NCBI GenBank assembly: GCA_964625855.1 | Contig: CAZVFC010000020.1 | Coordinates: forward strand, 78,307-142,306 | Source: JAPLUA01 sp964625855 | GTDB lineage: Bacteria; Verrucomicrobiota; Verrucomicrobiia; Limisphaerales; UBA8199 | Reading direction: 5' to 3' | Length of the DNA: 64,000 bases | In this document: in pieces, positions 8,690 to 17,289 of the stretch | How the letters are laid out: every line of letters starts with the position of its first letter | Numbering within the stretch: position 1 is the first letter of the stretch | Made by a program: the position numbers and the translations under genes | Notes under the pieces: generated by a model | The model's database searches: none | What the model was told of the DNA's origin: nothing | The model's input: only the letters and a program-made list of their open reading frames with translations

Positions 8690-11600
8690 TGCAGCATGAG
8701 AGCAAACAGTCGGGCGTTCTTTAACAGGAACTCCAGGCGAATTGGCTGGCCCGCAATTTCGGCGAGCGGCCGAGTCCATTGGATGGGGGCTGCCAGCGAG
8801 TCACCGGTGACCGGGAGGCAATCGGCGAAGCCAAAGCCGGGGATTTCCTCGCCTCGCTCGTCCAGCACCCGGACGCGGATGGAGCCCGCGCTGGCGTCAG
8901 CGTTGATAGCGAGGGAGTTCGTGCCGACCTGGACTAGACGGGTTCGCAGCGTCCCTTCCGCGTCCCCCGCTTCGCGCGCCACGTAACGGTCGCGCTTGAG
9001 ACGCACCAGACCTAGCTGTCGCTCAGTGGTGGGATTGGGTTTGTGCCCGCTCGCATAGCCGCCGTAGTAGATGAACATGTCGTCACCCACGGGGAGCTGG
9101 CAATCCATCCATGCCATGGCGTGATCCCAGGTGCCGTTGGTGTAATTGCGGTCAAAGAACGGTTCGCGGTCGCGCTGCCAGTTTTCGCCGTCATGGCTCC
9201 AGGCGAGGACGGTGTAGCCGATCCCGTTGGTCGGTCCTCCAACGGTTGCGGGAAGGTCATCGCGCAACACCTTCAGCAGCCCGATCAGCAGGCTGCCCCG
9301 GGAAACGACACCGCCGACGCTGTAGAACTCCGTGATGCCCGCGTCCTCGTCGTCCGGCTTGAAAATCCGGCGCGGCGTGGACCAGTTCAATGCATTGGTG
9401 CTCTTGCTCTGACCAACGCAACGACGGTAACCGGGATACGGGGAGTTCTGCGTGCCTCCGATGTAGCCATCCTCGGGATACGAGGTAAATCCCATAATCA
9501 TGAGGTAGCGATTCCGAGATGGATCGCGAGCCAGATGAACAATGTCTTGAACGCCCGTTGCGGCCGCCAGCACCGGCTGCGAGACGCTGGCGGTCCAGTT
9601 GGTGCCATTACTCGAGTGGGCAATCCATTCCCCGCGCAGTGCCTGGTTTTGGCTGCGGTACCAGGCGATCTTGTATCGAGTCGAAGGATCGGCAAAGGCC
9701 AAGCCCTCATCAATCACGCTGACTCCGAAACTAATCGGTGCGGGGTCAGCTAGTATGAGTCGGGGACGAATCCAGTTGATGCCGTTGACCGATTCGAGGT
9801 ACCCGAAATGTTCCACCGAGCTGACAATGGCGTTGTACCACATCCGGTATCGTCCTGATTGCGGATCGCGAATGACACTCACGTAGGGCGTGTTGTTGTT
9901 GTCATCCACTCCGGTCACAATGGGTTGCGACAGGTCGCGCACGGGACGGTTTACCTTCCGCAGGACGTTGGAGCTTCGCTCGATCAACCAATCATCCAGC
10001 AGCAAGTAGGGACCGGGTTCCAATCTCAACCAGCGTCCCGGACGGTAGAACCGGCTGGCGTGGTTTGTTGCATCGCTATCCACAAAGTCCCAAAGACTGC
10101 TTGCCGCTGCCGCGCTGGTGCCGACTGGGACCCAGAAGGGCAAGAAAAGATTCGTCGCTGCCTCCACGGCATAAGACAGCGGCGCCTGGTTGGAAGTGCC
10201 AGCCAGATGAACGGTGATGATCTGATCCGCATCGCTTGAAATACCTGTGATGTTGAATCCCTGATTGGTGTCCGCGGGCGCAATGGCGACCAGTACAGTA
10301 CCCGTCGCGATTTGCGACTGCGTGTCCTCGATGGTGTAATTGAATGCGTCTGGAACATCGTTGCTTGGGTCAGCGTTCACCGGCGTGTAACTCACGTAAG
10401 ACGGCAAATAGAAATTGGTGGATGCGATGTAGCTAACGACCGCCCCGTTCGTGCTACGGGCGTCCACGGTTCGAAACGACACTAAATGTCCCGCCGCGCC
10501 GTCCGAGTCATTCGCCAGCAACCGCTTGACCGAAATCTGCGCCGGTTGTCCCGCTTGTCGTGTGAGGACATTGCTCGCTGCCGCTGGCGGCGGCAAAATC
10601 ACATGGAGATAGGCCGCAGCGGAGGTTGTTGAGCCGAAAGACTCGTTTCGCATCGAACAGAAATAGTTGCCTTCGTCCGCTGCCGAAATATTGGTGAGCG
10701 TGATAGTGGAATACATGCCGGTGTCGGTGTAAACCCGGTACGGGGTGCTGGAAACGCTCCCAGAACCGGTGACCGTGTTCGTGACTCCGCCGGCAACGCG
10801 ATACCATTTCGGGTCTTGTGCGCTTGGCCCGAAGCCCGCGGTGAACGATACGGCCGAACCCGCCGTATTGGTCTGCGGTTGAGGATTCGCCAGGACCGTG
10901 GGTGGTGCCGCGTCGAACACTTCGAACTTGACGAGGCTGAAGCTGGACTTGCCCGTGCCGCCGTTTACGTTCCAGCTTAGGTCGTTGGCTGCGCCGCCCT
11001 GGATCCCGCGGTACTCAGCGAAATCAGGATGACCCACCAGACCCGGACTTAGGTTCGCAAGCTGGCCGTTAATGAAGACGAGCAGCCGCCCGTCGCTGTC
11101 CGCGAGGCCGGCATAGCCGTCACCCTTCATGAACTCAATGAGATTGTATCCATTCGCCTGGTTGGCGTTCGTGATCGTTACGGTGGCAAACGTGGACGCG
11201 TTGCCAGCCGTGCCGGGGAAGCGGAGCGATAGCGTGTTGTCAGCGTTGCGCCTGACCCAAACGCGGTACAACCACTTGTTCGCCGTGCTGCTTGAAGCCG
11301 TCATGTTCCACGTCTCGAAGTAAGTAGTCTCCGTGTCACTTGCGCTGAACAGATCCGCGCGCAGGAGGACAGACATCTTCCACCCTTGGTTGTGCGCAGC
11401 GGACCGGCTCGGCACCGTATGCGAATAGCCCGCTGCCGCCACAGCGTTCGTATCCGCAAAGCTCCAGCCATTGAAGTTATTCGGGTTGTAGCCATTGGTG
11501 TCGGGCGACAGCGGCCCCCCCACGAGTGTGGCGTCGCCACTGAAGATCCACGATCCACCGCTGAGAGTGGCTGGATCTGGCGCAGGTGGAACGCCATTGG

Positions 11601-11748
11601 TGCCGGCAGAGTAAAGCGCCACAAGTGCCGCGCCGGCGTTGACCGTTATGGTCAGAATCGCGATGATCGCGATCACGACCAGCAACTCGATTAGAGTGAA
11701 AGCCTGCAGGCTTATCGAATTCCCACGCGCTTGGGTGCGTGTCCTCAT
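8686..11748 (-). CDS. Pilin-headed large exported protein: prepilin signal, Ig-like domain, five-bladed propeller
   Basis: 1020 residues from the ATG at 11748; an in-frame TTG at 11763 is the alternative start. Residues 1-40 are a prepilin segment: a basic leader, then A|FTLIELLVVIAIIAILTIT. The rest is far too large for a pilin. A concanavalin/LamG-like region (to ~290) is followed by an Ig-like domain (ANPQPQTNTAGSAVSFTAGF ... DEGNYFCSMRNESFG, ~295-395), a cadherin-like stretch (RLLANDSDG) and a C-terminal region (~590-930). That last region has repeats of the type YRMWYNAI, RYKIAWYRS, RYLMIMGFTS and TVLAWSHDGENW, as in five-bladed propeller glycosidases (GH32/43/117-like). The prepilin leader suggests processing by PilD and membrane or type II pseudopilus association. 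The ATGA overlap with the GH38-like gene suggests joint translation. Enzyme activity is inferred. Confidence 0.8.
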   Translation of the reverse strand: MRTRTQARGNSISLQAFTLIELLVVIAIIAILTITVNAGAALVALYSAGTNGVPPAPDPATLSGGSWIFSGDATLVGGPLSPDTNGYNPNNFNGWSFADTNAVAAAGYSHTVPSRSAAHNQGWKMSVLLRADLFSASDTETTYFETWNMTASSSTANKWLYRVWVRRNADNTLSLRFPGTAGNASTFATVTITNANQANGYNLIEFMKGDGYAGLADSDGRLLVFINGQLANLSPGLVGHPDFAEYRGIQGGAANDLSWNVNGGTGKSSFSLVKFEVFDAAPPTVLANPQPQTNTAGSAVSFTAGFGPSAQDPKWYRVAGGVTNTVTGSGSVSSTPYRVYTDTGMYSTITLTNISAADEGNYFCSMRNESFGSTTSAAAYLHVILPPPAAASNVLTRQAGQPAQISVKRLLANDSDGAAGHLVSFRTVDARSTNGAVVSYIASTNFYLPSYVSYTPVNADPSNDVPDAFNYTIEDTQSQIATGTVLVAIAPADTNQGFNITGISSDADQIITVHLAGTSNQAPLSYAVEAATNLFLPFWVPVGTSAAAASSLWDFVDSDATNHASRFYRPGRWLRLEPGPYLLLDDWLIERSSNVLRKVNRPVRDLSQPIVTGVDDNNNTPYVSVIRDPQSGRYRMWYNAIVSSVEHFGYLESVNGINWIRPRLILADPAPISFGVSVIDEGLAFADPSTRYKIAWYRSQNQALRGEWIAHSSNGTNWTASVSQPVLAAATGVQDIVHLARDPSRNRYLMIMGFTSYPEDGYIGGTQNSPYPGYRRCVGQSKSTNALNWSTPRRIFKPDDEDAGITEFYSVGGVVSRGSLLIGLLKVLRDDLPATVGGPTNGIGYTVLAWSHDGENWQRDREPFFDRNYTNGTWDHAMAWMDCQLPVGDDMFIYYGGYASGHKPNPTTERQLGLVRLKRDRYVAREAGDAEGTLRTRLVQVGTNSLAINADASAGSIRVRVLDERGEEIPGFGFADCLPVTGDSLAAPIQWTRPLAEIAGQPIRLEFLLKNARLFALMLQ

Positions 11749-11797
11749 GACATTCTCGGTCAAGTCTCAGTTTAGCATTACCTGTGATTGCGGTCCC

Positions 11798-11836
11798 GCC
11801 AAGACTTAGAAAGATGTGTCTGTTGCAGACAAGTGC
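11798..11836 (-). promoter_or_regulatory. Diverged copy D of the pseudopilin leader
   Basis: In gene sense CTTGTCTGCAACAGACACAT is followed by CTTTCTAAGTCTTGGC. The TGTCT...AGACA inverted repeat, the ACAT and the CTTGGC end are kept, while the middle differs from copies A to C. It lies 50 bp upstream of the ATG at 11748. The position and retained motifs support a shared function with the leaders of the two ordinary pseudopilin genes, but the match is weaker. Confidence 0.45.
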
Positions 11837-11849
11837 GCCGCCGGGTGGA

Positions 11850-12221
11850 TCATGCCGAGCCGGTGAAAAGGCTTTGGGCAAACTGATGCAGCCAACAATA
11901 ACGGGCAAGGCGGACCTCCGGTGGGCATGAATGATCCGAGTGCATGATGTAGCCGCCCTGGCGGGCCAGCGGAATTTTGCGCCGGAGCTCGGCCTCCAGG
12001 TCGGGCAGCGGCCCGGACATCTTGGAGGCTTGAATGTTGCCGTAGAACGAGAGGCGCCGGCCATACTTGCGGCGCAGTTCAACCGCATCAAGTCCCGCTG
12101 TGACCCCCACCGGGTTGAGCACCTGCACGCCACACTCAATGAGGTCGTCAATCATCGTCGTGACTTTGCCGTCCATATGGAGCCAAAAGGCGATGGCGTG
12201 TTCATGCAGGAAGGGGCCTGG
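11850..12221 (-). pseudogene. Fragment of a uroporphyrinogen-decarboxylase-like (URO-D/MtaA superfamily) gene
   Basis: An open frame without its own start follows directly after, and in the same frame as, the TGA of the sialidase remnant. The translation (HEHAIAFWLHMDGKVTTMID, then IECGVQVLNPV, RRKYGRRLSFYGNIQA and GGYIMHSDHSCPPEV) matches the C-terminal third of URO-D-superfamily barrels, including the late IxxGVxVLNPV strand and the GGYI...H end. The N-terminal two thirds are missing. An ATG at 12176 could start a short product, but it would be an incomplete barrel. I call it a decayed remnant joined to the sialidase remnant by a deletion. Confidence 0.7.
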
Positions 12222-13039
12222 TCACTCCTGGCTCACTTCAAGCACCCTTCCGGCAATGGCGCGATCAACTCCATCCGGATAGCCAACCCACTGCCGGCCC
12301 CACCCGTCGCCGATGTCGTAAACCACAAAGAGCCTGGTCGTCTCCAATTCTCTGACGGTCACATAGCATCTGCTTGGCTCTCTAGTCAGCCGCGTCACCT
12401 GGCTCCAAGTGGCCCCTTGGTCGAGACTAAACGCAAGATAGTTGCCGTGTTCTGGACCCAGACGACGCGGCCCGGAAACGCCCCTTTGCCACGACTCCTT
12501 TGTCCGCCAGCCAAAGCCCGCCACGAGAATCCCGTTGCTCATGCCGACCAGGTGCGGACTGGCCCCATCGAACGCCGGTGGCCGCGGTTTGCTCCAGGTC
12601 TTGCCTTCATCATCGGACTCGGTTTGGTAAAGCGGATTGGGCCATCTTGCCTTGTTATTTCCAGTGCGCAACAGCGCGATGAGCCGCCCCCGATGCTTGC
12701 CTTGCGTTAGACGTACGAGCGCCGGTTCATTGAATCCTTCCTCTCCCACGGCCGGATCAACCGCGATGGTTGAAACCAGAGACCAGTTCCGTCCCCGATC
12801 CTGCGATTTCAGCAGCAAGGAACGAAACTTGTTCATGGTCTTGAGATACGTGGCGGGCGTCGAGTCCTGCTTAAACCATCCGTAGGCTGTGGCGAGCAGG
12901 TCCCATCGGCAAGCGCGGTGCCGTGGCCAGGCAGTCGGCCACTCGCCGCCTGCCGGGCTGGCTCGTGGCGGACTAACCAGGACGTAAGCACGAGCAGCAG
13001 CCCCCCAGCAGGCAGGTGGAGATTCGTTTCACAAATCAA
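12222..13039 (-). pseudogene. Frameshifted sialidase/BNR-repeat gene remnant
   Basis: From about 12910 to the TGA at 12222 one frame encodes a sialidase-fold segment: LLATAYGWFK, LLLKSQDRGRNWS (Asp-box), QTESDDEGKTWSKP (Asp-box), GNYLAFSLDQGATWSQV (Asp-box) and the end GYPDGVDRAIAGRVLEVSQE. Just upstream, the expected LADGT-LLATAYGW junction is split between two frames: ALADGT is in one frame and LLATAYGW in the next. This fits loss of a single C in the run GGGACCTGC near 12902. The ~40 residues before ALADGT show no clear homology, and a normal N-terminus is absent. The gene is therefore probably inactive unless the indel is a sequence error. A second copy of its C-terminus survives at 23860-23922. 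Confidence 0.75.
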
Positions 13040-13060
13040 GTTTCATTTGGGTTCAACCTC

Positions 13061-14362
13061 TCAGGGCATCTCGACGCGATAGCGGTAGTTGTCCGCGAGC
13101 ATCCAGTTGGTGTCACTTTCCTCCGAGTAACGGGTCACGAAAATGACCACATCGCCAGTCTCGCGGTCCTGGTAGAACCGGAAGTTCGAGAGCTGCAACC
13201 TGGCCGGCTCATGCAGCGCGCGATCATCCACGGCGAAGATGGTGTCACGCTTGAGGGCGAAATGCTCCTCCTGCACTTCGACGATGACCAATGGGGCCCG
13301 AGGCCAATTGCCATCGGCGCGCTCACCGCGGAGGGCAAGATTCCCCATCCAGTAGAGCCGGCCGTTCTTAATCGAGCGGAACAAGGCCGACCCGTTCGAG
13401 CCGGACTCGATGGGCTCGCCCCCAGTCGCCGGCAGCGGGACCGGCGCCGACCAGGTTTCGCCGTCATCTTTGGAGAAACTGAGCCACTTGTAGCCGGGCT
13501 TCTCGGGCATGCCGACGTTGCTGCCGCGGCACACCGCCACCACGCGCCCGTCGCGCAACTCGGCCAGCGTCGGTTCGCAGATGCCCCGCGAGCTGAGTTC
13601 TGGGGCGATGTTCAAGGGCTGGCCGAAGCGCCAGGTCAGCTCGCGGCCCTTGCCATATTCGCCAATCGCCGTCAGGACCTGCTCCAGCGGTTGTCGGAGT
13701 ATTCGGTAATGGATGGTCTTGCCGGTTGCGTCCAGCGCTCGGCGCTGGACGGGGAAGAGCACCCGACCGCGCGAAGTCTTTATTCCAAACCCAAAGCTCG
13801 TTTCCCCCGAGCGCCCGTCCGGACCTTTAATTTCGCGCCGCTCGCTCCACTTGCCGGTCTTGGCGTCGTAAACCTCCGCGACCAAGGTCGGTTCGGCATC
13901 CAGGTTCAGCTTGTCCTTGGGATGAAGCCTCTTGCCGGTCAAAACGATGAGCTTTTCAGTGTCTGGGTCCAAGAACGCGTTGGGTTCCGCATAACGGATC
14001 CGTCCCTCCGGCACGCTGGTGGACTGCCAGCGCACCTCCCCCGCCGACCACGTCTTGCCGTTGTCATGACTCAGGCGGACGGAGTAATCGTCAAATGCAT
14101 CCGAATAGTCCTCCCAGCCGTGGCAGAACATGACGATGGGTTGGGTCTTGCTGGCATAGCTGACGAAGCCGTTGACCGGCGGGCGATTGTCGCGACGGCG
14201 CAAGAAGACCTCTTTGGAGAGGAGTTTCATTTTGCCGGGAGCCGACGAGGCGATGGCCGCGCCTTGCGGCTCAGGCGAGGCTGCCGTCGCCTGGCTGCTC
14301 GACCATACTGCCGCTGCGAGCAAACCGCACGCGGCCTGCAGGATTGGGAACGTTGCCTTCAC
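13061..14362 (-). CDS. Secreted sialidase-family (BNR-repeat) protein
   Basis: 433 residues with a GTG start at 14362 and a signal peptide (MKATFPILQAACGLLAAAVW ... ATA). Two canonical Asp-boxes, SHDNGKTWS (~100) and SKDDGETWS (~305), mark the six-bladed sialidase propeller. Segments between the blades, such as RYAEPNAFLDPDTEKLIVL and GICEPTLAELRDGRVVAVCR, are also typical; the latter resembles the CEPxxxxLxDGR blade of exo-sialidases. Length fits the family. It lies 22 bp downstream of the decayed sialidase's upstream boundary and 40 bp after the ceramidase-like gene, all on one strand, so an operon is likely. The substrate is probably sialic acid or a similar acidic sugar, but Asp-box proteins vary widely. 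Confidence 0.85.
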   Translation of the reverse strand: MKATFPILQAACGLLAAAVWSSSQATAASPEPQGAAIASSAPGKMKLLSKEVFLRRRDNRPPVNGFVSYASKTQPIVMFCHGWEDYSDAFDDYSVRLSHDNGKTWSAGEVRWQSTSVPEGRIRYAEPNAFLDPDTEKLIVLTGKRLHPKDKLNLDAEPTLVAEVYDAKTGKWSERREIKGPDGRSGETSFGFGIKTSRGRVLFPVQRRALDATGKTIHYRILRQPLEQVLTAIGEYGKGRELTWRFGQPLNIAPELSSRGICEPTLAELRDGRVVAVCRGSNVGMPEKPGYKWLSFSKDDGETWSAPVPLPATGGEPIESGSNGSALFRSIKNGRLYWMGNLALRGERADGNWPRAPLVIVEVQEEHFALKRDTIFAVDDRALHEPARLQLSNFRFYQDRETGDVVIFVTRYSEESDTNWMLADNYRYRVEMP

Positions 14363-14401
14363 ACCTAAATGAACAGGTTGGACGGGTGGAAAGAGTTTGA
14401 T

Positions 14402-15838
14402 TTAGTGGTTTGGTTTGAGGGCTGCCTTCAGAGCGGAGTGCATCGCCCGTTCGCAGCCGGGCGCTACCCAGCACCAGTCGTTCCAAGCGGTCACATGGGG
14501 GTCCTGTTCGGCATAGGCCTGGTCGGTTCCGATATAGCCCGGAGCGCATTCGCCATAACCCATTACCACCACAAAAGCTTCCGGGCACAATTGCTGGGCG
14601 TAAAGCTGGTATTCGACGTAGGATTCCGCCGGCAGCAGCACGAGCTTGGCGGAGCCGAAATCAATCACAGGCAGGTCAATGGTGTGTCCGGCGTCCGCAC
14701 GCTGCCGCCAACTCAGGCCCAATGCTGCCCGGCTGTGCGTCTGGGCTTTGGTGCCCCAGACGAAGGGTTTCTTCTCGGTCGTTAGGTCATGTTGCAGGTC
14801 GGCGAGGGTATATCGGGGGCCGTCCCGCGGCTCAAGCCGCAGCGGTACGCAGCGGAAGTCCGCGTGAGTCAAGGGATAGCGATGGGTGCGCTCCCAGGCG
14901 CCGACCATGGCGTCATAAACCCTTCCGGCCAGGCGGGGCCGGTTCTCCGGCGGGCCGTCGTTGTATTTGCCGGCGGTGATATTGCCGCTGGCACCGGATA
15001 CATAGATTTGAAACACATGGGGATGGTCCGCCTGGCGGCGCCGGCGGGCCAGGCCGACGAAGTCGTCCGAGACCTCCCCTTGGCCGTAGGTGCTCATGGG
15101 ATGGGTGGCGTAGGCGTGCAAGGCCAGCACCGGTTTGTCCTCGTCCCAGAAGCTCAAGGTCTTTAGCAGCGGGTCAATCGTGCCATCGGCCGCCGCCCTC
15201 GCCGTGGCGCTTTTCGTGTGGCTTCCGCGGTCGAAGGCGATGGTGCCGTCTGGCAAAACGTAACGACGGTTGCAGGCGACTTTCTCGACCCTGGCTTCGC
15301 CGATGCCGAAATGGGTTACGCGCTGAGTGTGCTTGAGAGCCTCCCGCAAGGCCGTCGCTGCAGTCTGGACGGCGCGCTCGTGAAAGGCCAGGTCGCACAC
15401 GCTGCCCTCGAGCTTTCGTTCCTCCAGCAGCCGTTGAGCAGTCAGGTCAACCACCGGCGCGTCATGCACGTGGGTTGCCGTGACCAGCACGCGCTGTTTG
15501 TCGGTGCCGGCTGCGTCCGCCAGCACCTCCCGCCAGCGGTCATACGCGTCGTTGCGAATCTCGCACCATTCGACCGAGACGACCACCAGCGGTTTGCCCG
15601 CTCCGAGCAGCACGTAGCCCCGGGCCGAAAGCGGGTCGGCGATGCGCCTGGCCGGCGGCCTGGCGCTGGCAATCAACGCGTGGCCCAGCGGCACCGTCAC
15701 ATCAGCGGCGAACAGGGCGAGCCGAAACCGCGGCGCGCGCGCAGCCGGCACGCGGCAGCCAGCCGCTAACAAGAGGCCCCCCAGGGAAAGGAGTGCTGCC
15801 GCCCTAACCAGGTCGCGGGGCTTTCTGATCGTTCTCAT
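14402..15838 (-). CDS. Lipoprotein related to neutral/alkaline non-lysosomal ceramidase
   Basis: 478 residues from the ATG at 15838. The N-terminus has a lipobox (LLLAAGC, Cys about 28), so an outer-membrane or periplasmic lipoprotein is expected. The core matches the neutral/alkaline ceramidase N-terminal domain: FAADVTVPLGHAL, RGYVLLGAGKPLVVVSVEWC, LVTATHVHDAPVVD (His pair as in the Zn-binding HTHSGP of ceramidases), LHAYATHPMSTYG (a further His) and QIYVSGASGNITAGKYNDG. In family members these residues hold zinc and bind the amide substrate. Verrucomicrobia carry many such proteins with no tested substrate, so amidase activity on a lipid or sugar amide is only inferred. It lies 72 bp downstream of a pseudopilin gene. 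Confidence 0.8.
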   Translation of the reverse strand: MRTIRKPRDLVRAAALLSLGGLLLAAGCRVPAARAPRFRLALFAADVTVPLGHALIASARPPARRIADPLSARGYVLLGAGKPLVVVSVEWCEIRNDAYDRWREVLADAAGTDKQRVLVTATHVHDAPVVDLTAQRLLEERKLEGSVCDLAFHERAVQTAATALREALKHTQRVTHFGIGEARVEKVACNRRYVLPDGTIAFDRGSHTKSATARAAADGTIDPLLKTLSFWDEDKPVLALHAYATHPMSTYGQGEVSDDFVGLARRRRQADHPHVFQIYVSGASGNITAGKYNDGPPENRPRLAGRVYDAMVGAWERTHRYPLTHADFRCVPLRLEPRDGPRYTLADLQHDLTTEKKPFVWGTKAQTHSRAALGLSWRQRADAGHTIDLPVIDFGSAKLVLLPAESYVEYQLYAQQLCPEAFVVVMGYGECAPGYIGTDQAYAEQDPHVTAWNDWCWVAPGCERAMHSALKAALKPNH

Positions 15839-15909
15839 GCGATTGTGGTTTTGGCTCTTGGGCCAAGGCGCAGTCTTCACGGGTTGCAGGCGCGGTCCAG
15901 AACGCGCGA

Positions 15910-16674
15910 TCAGCGATCGCGATCAAAGGAATAATCGTTGGTGTACAACACCCGCACGCCGGGCACCCACACGATCTTGGTAAAGGCCGCGTGCCCGTCC
16001 GCAAAGGTTATATTCCAGCGGTGATCGCGATACTTGGTGTGCAGGTACTCATTTCGCGGCGCCGACAGCCCGTCATAGGGCGGCCAAAAACAACCTGATT
16101 CGCCCATGGTCACCACCCGCACCGGATATCGGACCTGGCTGCCGCGACAGCAGTTGCCGTATGGGTCAATTCTCAGCGTATTCCACACCACGTCCCCCGT
16201 GTTCGCTGCGTAGGTAGAGCCAGCCACGCTGTACACCGTGTTGGAGCCTGTTTCGTTTGGACAACGTCCCACCTCGATTCTCTTGCCCGAACCTTGAATG
16301 CCAAGGTACGGATTGAGGAAACGTTTCGAGGAGTCCACGACCGCCCAATCAGGATCACTGCCTCCCCAGCCGACCCAGGCAAACTGCGTGCTGATCGGCC
16401 GGCCATCAACGCCAAAGAGCTTCCTTGGTGGAAACTTGTCATCGAAATCACCGCGGTAATGCACGGAGGCCAGACCGATTTGGCGCAAATTGCTCAGACA
16501 AGCCAAACGCCTGGCCTTTTCTTTCGCACTGGCCAGCGCCGGCAGCAGCAGCGCCGCCAGGATGGCAATAATGGCAATGACCACCAACAGCTCGATCAGC
16601 GTGAACGCCAGCGGGCCACTTCGCCTCCCAGACACTCCCGGTCGTCTGTTCCTGGAGAAGATCATGTTTGTCAT
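15910..16674 (-). CDS. Pseudopilin (prepilin N-terminal and DUF1559-like domain), paralogue of the one at 3869-4648
   Basis: 254 residues from the ATG at 16674 (MTNMIFSRNRRPGVSGRR), preceded by AGGG at a suitable spacing. A|FTLIELLVVIAIIAILAALL is the prepilin site and helix. CLSNLRQIGLAS, CPNETGSN and the HTKYRDHRWN ... FADGHAAF end define the H-X-DG pseudopilin type. It is clearly paralogous to the pseudopilin at 3869 across the whole length, including the final YTNDYSFDRDR. The frame stays open upstream to 16872, but that stretch is repeat sequence and leader, so longer starts are rejected. It precedes the ceramidase-like lipoprotein by 72 bp. Confidence 0.92.
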   Translation of the reverse strand: MTNMIFSRNRRPGVSGRRSGPLAFTLIELLVVIAIIAILAALLLPALASAKEKARRLACLSNLRQIGLASVHYRGDFDDKFPPRKLFGVDGRPISTQFAWVGWGGSDPDWAVVDSSKRFLNPYLGIQGSGKRIEVGRCPNETGSNTVYSVAGSTYAANTGDVVWNTLRIDPYGNCCRGSQVRYPVRVVTMGESGCFWPPYDGLSAPRNEYLHTKYRDHRWNITFADGHAAFTKIVWVPGVRVLYTNDYSFDRDR

Positions 16675-16701
16675 CCCAACCCTACCCGCGAACAGGAAAC
16701 T

Positions 16702-16800
16702 GCCAAGCTGCGAAAATATGTCTCTTGCTAAGACATGCAATAAGCGGGGTTCGCGCACGGCTGGCATCTCCACCTTCAGGCTCAAGGTGGTGGTGGACAC
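16702..16800 (-). repeat. Leader copy C plus homology to the 3' end of the GH38-like gene
   Basis: 16702-16748 is the pseudopilin leader (in gene sense CATGTCTTAGCAAGAGACAT, then ATTTTCGCAGCTTGGC). The match with 5168-5268 continues for about 50 bp beyond it. In that part the minus strand can be read as TLSLKVEMPAVREPRL, close to the last residues of the GH38-like protein (TVRLKVEQAAVRGTR). So the tail of a similar enzyme gene followed by a leader exists twice. Here the upstream gene is gone, which suggests recombination or deletion between cassettes. Confidence 0.6.
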
Positions 16801-17289
16801 ATTGCGTGGAGGCGTTCCAACTGGCTCGAGCGGGCAAGGGCACCGAGGCGAAGCCCTGGTTTGAGGAAGCACGCCGGGTGCCCGAGTTGTTGCGCCAAGA
16901 TCCCCAATCGGGCGGCAATGCCTCGGCGGACACCAACGACATCAATGCCTTATACGATTCTTGCGCGTGGCAGGGAAGCGGAGCGACCGCATCCGGCTGC
17001 TCGCCAATGACCTCAGCGAAGCCAGAACGGCCGTTGCGCGCGACCCGGGGCTGCCGACCCAAGCGGTTTGTATTCGGTTGCCTGGAGCCGCACCGTGCCG
17101 AGCAGCCCCAATCCCATCAGCAGCTCCCTTTTTGGCCGGCCGCATCATACTCGCTGGCGGTTTACAGGGGCCAAGAGGCGCGCCCAAGGCTCGTTTCATT
17201 TTGGAGTCTCATTCTGGGGTTGCCCTTTTGGGCCGGACGTATAGCTTATCCGGACAAGTGGAAAGGGACGGTGGGGTGGAAACTGCACT
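16801..17289. other. Intergenic region without a recognisable gene
   Basis: About 490 bp lie between the leader of the pseudopilin and the regulator. Open frames cross it on both strands, but none has a recognisable domain, signal peptide or ribosome-binding site. It should contain the promoter of the plus-strand regulator. TATAGCT at 17240 is a possible -10 box, next to a palindrome at 17245. Confidence 0.5.
17245..17258. promoter_or_regulatory. Candidate operator palindrome upstream of the GntR/LacI regulator
   Basis: CTTATCCGGACAAG is palindromic except for one symmetric pair. It lies 31 bp before the ATG at 17290 and overlaps a possible -10 sequence. Spacing and symmetry suit autoregulation by the dimeric regulator encoded next to it. 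Only one copy was noticed, so this is a candidate only. Confidence 0.3.

Noticed and set aside
16672..16872. N-terminal extension of the pseudopilin to 16872
   Set aside because: The extension translates the conserved leader and the remnant of an enzyme gene tail. The MTNM start is shared with the paralogue and has a fitting ribosome-binding site.
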